This document shows positions 60,552 through 64,000 of a stretch of 64,000 nucleotides of DNA, piece by piece. Position 1 is the first letter of the stretch. Each line of letters begins with the position of its first letter. The stretch lies in contig JAGMVK010000003.1 of assembly GCA_020747065.1 (NCBI GenBank), positions 1,984,001 through 2,048,000 on the forward strand, written 5' to 3'. Origin of the DNA: Cadophora sp. MPI-SDFR-AT-0126. Lineage: Eukaryota; Ascomycota; Leotiomycetes; Helotiales; Ploettnerulaceae. Below the pieces are notes generated by a model that saw only the letters and a list, made by a program, of their open reading frames with translations, did no database searches and was not told the DNA's origin. Made by a program: the position numbers and the translations under genes.

Positions 60552-61736
60552 ATGCCCGCAGACTACAGCAGTACGGCGAAAGCTCTCGCCCTCCCCATAT
60601 CCCCAATCGGGTCCCCGTCACCAGAAAGACAGAACATCCGGCCACCATGGTCGCGCCGTCTCTCCACAGGACGGCACCGCTCGCATTCCTCCCCATACTC
60701 CCTCCGAAGCAACCAGAACCAATCTTACCAAGCCAAGATCCTCTCCTCCGCCTCAAAGGTCCAACGCAAAGTAATCAAGACCTTTCTGGCACTATCCGTG
60801 GCCCAGCGAGTCGCTGCAGTTACGGCACTGATTGTGGTGAATGTCGGCCTCATCCTCTTCATGGTCTACAACGAGCGAATCTTCGGATACCTCGCCCCCG
60901 CGGCAAAGAAGTGGCATAGTGTGCGCGGAGGATGGACGATTCTCTGGCTGCTGACGTTTATAAGCTCGTTTCCACCTTTGATAGGTTACAGCACGACCAT
61001 CACGATAGCAGGCTTCGTGTATGGGTTTCCAAATGGCTGGTTCATCGTCGCATCAGCTACGGTTGCTGGTTCCACGGCTGCTTTCCTGGCATCGAGAACC
61101 GTATTGTCGAAATATGTGAATAAGTTGGTTGGGCAAGATAAGCGGTTCGAGGCTCTGGCTCTCACGCTTAAGCATGATGGGATCAAGATCCTTTGCATGA
61201 TCAGGTTATGTCCTCTGCCATATAGCTTGTCCAATGCGGCGATCTCGACCTTCCCAACAGTACACCCACTCTCATTCGCTCTCGCAACGGCAATCACGAG
61301 TCCTAAACTTCTTATCCATGTTTTCATTGGTAGTAGATTGGCTAGCATTGCCGAGAATGGCGGCAAGATGGACGCAAAGACAAAAGTTATCAATTATGCC
61401 AGTATAGCTTTTGGCGCTATATTGGGCGCCACAGTAGGATTCATCATCTACCAGAGAACAATGGCCCGAGCAAAGGAACTAGAGATCGAGGCTTTGGAAG
61501 CTGGGACGGCAGAAGGTGCGCTGGTGGTTGGACGTAGCCAGAGAGGGTACAGTGATCTGGACGGGATAGACGACACTGATGCTGTTGCACTGATGGGAGA
61601 TGATGATATCAGTCTATGGGAGAATGACGGGGAAAGAGATGGAGCATATCGCGACGATTTTACGGATGATGAAGATGTTTTTGCGAGTGGGGACATTGAA
61701 GATGAGCCCAGGAAGCAGAGGACGTCGAAAGATTAG
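60552..61736 (+). CDS. tvp38: Tvp38/TMEM64 family membrane protein (DedA superfamily)
   Basis: Intronless, 394 residues from the ATG at 60552. An N-terminal Ser/Arg-rich cytosolic part (about 75 residues) is followed by a transmembrane helix ([20 protein letters not shown]) and the SNARE-associated/DedA core. The core shows re-entrant loop motifs ([20 protein letters not shown], and [20 protein letters not shown] with the conserved Arg) and a last helix ([19 protein letters not shown]). The C-terminal tail is acidic. Tvp38 sits in late Golgi/endosomal membranes; relatives act as lipid scramblases (TMEM41B, VMP1). The upstream frame contains further possible codons, but the first 117 codons look like leader sequence. 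Confidence 0.9.
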   Translation: MPADYSSTAKALALPISPIGSPSPERQNIRPPWSRRLSTGRHRSHSSPYSLRSNQNQSYQAKILSSASKVQRKVIKTFLALSVAQRVAAVTALIVVNVGLILFMVYNERIFGYLAPAAKKWHSVRGGWTILWLLTFISSFPPLIGYSTTITIAGFVYGFPNGWFIVASATVAGSTAAFLASRTVLSKYVNKLVGQDKRFEALALTLKHDGIKILCMIRLCPLPYSLSNAAISTFPTVHPLSFALATAITSPKLLIHVFIGSRLASIAENGGKMDAKTKVINYASIAFGAILGATVGFIIYQRTMARAKELEIEALEAGTAEGALVVGRSQRGYSDLDGIDDTDAVALMGDDDISLWENDGERDGAYRDDFTDDEDVFASGDIEDEPRKQRTSKD

Positions 61737-62135
61737 ACGAGCAGAAGATTCGGTCCTTAGACAACTTTTTTAGACAACTTTTTGGAATTATGGAGTCTGG
61801 ATAGCTGCGCTTGGTTGGTTGGTTGGTTGGTTGGTTGGTTGGCGTTGGGCGACATGTTAATTCTAGAAGCATAGACTTCGGCACGGCGGAATGCATGATG
61901 AGTAGCGTTTGCCTCGATTTTGCGTTACTTGCCAAATTACCGCGTCCTTGTGACTGCATTTCTAACCTAGGCATAGGCACGCTACAGTGTTACATGTTCA
62001 AAGAGCGGAGTGTGCTTCATATTCATAAGAATTCTTTTTGTTCTTCTATGTTCTGACTACGTTCTTGTCTTACTTGGACATGAACAAGAGAAACATTAGC
62101 ATACGTCGGAAAACTCTAAGACCACTTTTGAGCAT
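61737..62135. other. Convergent 3' flanks
   Basis: 399 bp between the stop codons of Tvp38 and the valyl-tRNA synthetase gene, containing a TTGG microsatellite. Confidence 0.5.
61811..61842. repeat. (TTGG)8 microsatellite
   Basis: Eight uninterrupted TTGG units in the 3' flank of the Tvp38 gene. A likely length-variable marker. Confidence 0.9.
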
Positions 62136-64000
62136 CTACTCCATCTTCAGCACCTCAAATTGCTTGATAGTTTCCTCGAAAGCCTTGGCCTCTGTTTCAA
62201 GATCTGCCAGCTTCTTTAACTCAACCTCCTGCAACTCCTTGCTGACCTTCTCCTTGTAACCCTCGTCGTTCAGGATCTTCTTTTGCTTCTCGATGCCGAC
62301 CTTGGTCTTATCGAGCTTCTTCGCAGCCTTGGCGATCTCGCCGTCGATATCAACACGGCCCTTGACATGCAGGAAAACGGCGGTGGTGGAGGACACGGAG
62401 AAGACGACGCAGCCTGCGGGGCGGGAGTCGGTAGTTGAGAGGACGTCAATTGACGAGACACCTTTGCCAGATAGAGATTTGATAGATTGAATTTGCGCAG
62501 TTATGGTGCTATGAGAGGTGGTGTCGGTGGATTGGATGTAGACTGGAATTTTGTTAGCAAGCCATGTTGATTCAAGGGGAAGTTTAGCGAACCTTTAGCT
62601 TCGTCCTTGAGTGAGTACTCGGCCATCAGGGAACGAACACCGCGGGATATATCGAGAACAAGCTCGTACGCAGCTTCGGAATCGGGACGGTCCAGCGATT
62701 CGTCGTATACAGGAAATTTTGCCAGAGTAATGCTGGGAGTCTTATCCTCTGGCCGTCGGGGAAGGCGCTGCCATAATTCCTCGGTCAAGAAAGGCATGAA
62801 TGGGTGGATCATGGTCAGTGCACCCTCGAGAGCCGTGTACAGAGTGTTGAGGGCTGAAAGCTTCTCTTCCTCGCTTCCGTCTTGGAGAATGGCCTTCGAG
62901 TTTTCAATGTACACATCGCAAAGCTGGTTGTACCAGAACTGGTAGACAACGGACGTAGATTTCTGGAATTCGCGGTCGTTGATGGCAACATTGATGTCCT
63001 TGGCGGCGATAGTCATCTTATGCAAGATCCAAAGCTCAGCGAGAGACTCCTTGCCAGACAGCTTTGCGGTCTTGTAGGGAACAAAGTCCGCAGGTAATTT
63101 GCCAAGGACGAACTTTGTCGCTTGGTAGATCTTGTTACAGAACTTGCGATAAGCGTGGATGACCTTGACATCGAAAAGAATGTCACCGGACCCGGTGGAG
63201 TACGATACAAGTGCGAATCTTAAAGCATCTGTTCCGCATTGTGGAATTCCATCTGGGAAAGCAGTTTTCTGGTACTTCGTGGCTCTCTCCACCTCGTTAG
63301 GAGCGAGATTGCCGCTCAGAAGCTTTTTATGCAAGTCCTCTAGGGAACATCCTTCGATGAAATCCTGAGGATCGATGACATTTCCCAGAGACTTCGACAT
63401 TTTTCTGCCCTCGGAGTCGCGCACAAGAGAATGGCAGTAGACTTCCGTGAAAGGGACTTTGCCAGTGAGTTTGAGACTGAACATGATCATGCGGGCGATC
63501 CAGAAAAAGAGAATGTCCCATCCAGTCTCCAAAACCGATGTTGGAAATAACGTTTCGAGATCGTGCGTCTTGTTTGGCCATCCCATAGTAGCGAAAGGCC
63601 ACAAGCCAGACGAAAACCACGTGTCTAAAACGTCCTCGTCTCTTTTCAGTGTGAATTTCTTCCCGGGAAGGGCCTTATCTGCTTTAGCTTGAGCTTCTTC
63701 CTCCGTACGACCTGCAAACCAAAGACTGCCGTCGGCTTCATCGTGCTCCTCGCCTTCTATTTGTGCAAAGTACATGGGTGCCTGGTGCCCCCACCACAAT
63801 TGTCTTGACAAGCACCAATCATTTACGTCTGTCATCCAGCGAATGTAGCTCTTCTCGGCTGTTTCTGGCAAGATCTTGATCTCGCCAGACTTCACAACAT
63901 CGAGCGCTGCAGCTGCCATATCCGTCATTTTCATCCACCATTGTGGCTTCAGGAGCGGCTCGATAACATCCTTAGACTTTTCGCAGAGCGGAACAGTCAT
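62136..64000 (-). CDS. vas1: Valyl-tRNA synthetase, C-terminal part (gene runs off the window)
   Basis: Two visible exons on the minus strand, from the window edge (64000) to 62593 and 62542-62136, with a 50-nt intron; phases agree. About 604 residues of the C-terminal part are present. The catalytic-domain second half is recognisable by [39 protein letters not shown] and the class I signature KMSKS (in [19 protein letters not shown]). The anticodon-binding helical domain ([16 protein letters not shown]) and a C-terminal coiled-coil arm ([20 protein letters not shown]) follow, as in ValRS. The N-terminal HIGH motif and most of the editing domain lie beyond 64000. In fungi one gene usually supplies both cytosol and mitochondria. 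Essential enzyme charging tRNA-Val. Confidence 0.95.

Noticed and set aside
1..64000. CRISPR arrays, operons, ribosome binding sites, rRNA genes, complete transposons
   Set aside because: None seen; the first three are not expected in a fungal nuclear genome, and I found no transposase, reverse transcriptase or long terminal repeats.

Overview
The window is nuclear DNA of a filamentous ascomycete (Pezizomycotina). The basis is short GT-AG introns (mostly 49-190 nt) with CTAAC/CTGAC-like branch sites, a Zn2Cys6 regulator, fungus-only families (DUF3605/Gig1, TRP/ML-like channel, HET domain, FolB-only protein), and protein sequences that look closest to Leotiomycetes or Eurotiomycetes. The exact species cannot be read from the sequence. 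I rebuilt 17 protein genes (16 complete plus one cut by the right edge) by joining exons at splice sites and checking reading phase at every junction. There is also one tRNA-like gene and one tRNA-like fragment.

Layout. 0-14.8 kb: Zn2Cys6 transcription factor (+); FMP42/SLC43-like transporter (+); FolB-domain protein (-); a head-to-head pair of chromatin genes, Yng2-like ING/PHD subunit (-) and Hos2-like histone deacetylase (+); a DUF3605/Gig1-like protein (-); and a small spliced single-pass membrane protein (+). 14.8-26.2 kb: a gene-poor, accessory-looking stretch holding one very large five-exon gene that encodes zinc fingers, a Ser/Thr protein kinase and a HET domain in one polypeptide. 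It is followed by an intron-bearing or interrupted tRNA-like gene, nested palindromes, and a DUF4185-like gene with an odd 3' end. 26.3-43 kb: U2AF small subunit (+), an oxysterol-binding protein of Osh6/7 type (-), a tricalbin (-) and a large fungus-restricted protein of unknown function (+). 44-64 kb: TRP/ML-like membrane channel (+), an F-box/propeller protein ending in a CaaX box (-), a coiled-coil protein with four Cys-Pro heme-regulatory-like motifs (-), a CUE/CCCH/DUF1771/SMR protein (-), Tvp38 (+) and the 3' part of the valyl-tRNA synthetase gene (-).

How the genes relate. The OSBP and tricalbin genes lie next to each other and both act at ER-plasma membrane contact sites. The Yng2-like and Hos2-like genes share an 839-bp upstream region although their complexes have opposite effects on histone acetylation. 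The strongest candidate for an undescribed system is the zinc finger-kinase-HET fusion at 16.6-21.5 kb. It joins an apparently active kinase, which could act as a sensor or switch, to a domain known from fungal programmed cell death and heterokaryon incompatibility. All exon joins are inferred from sequence alone.
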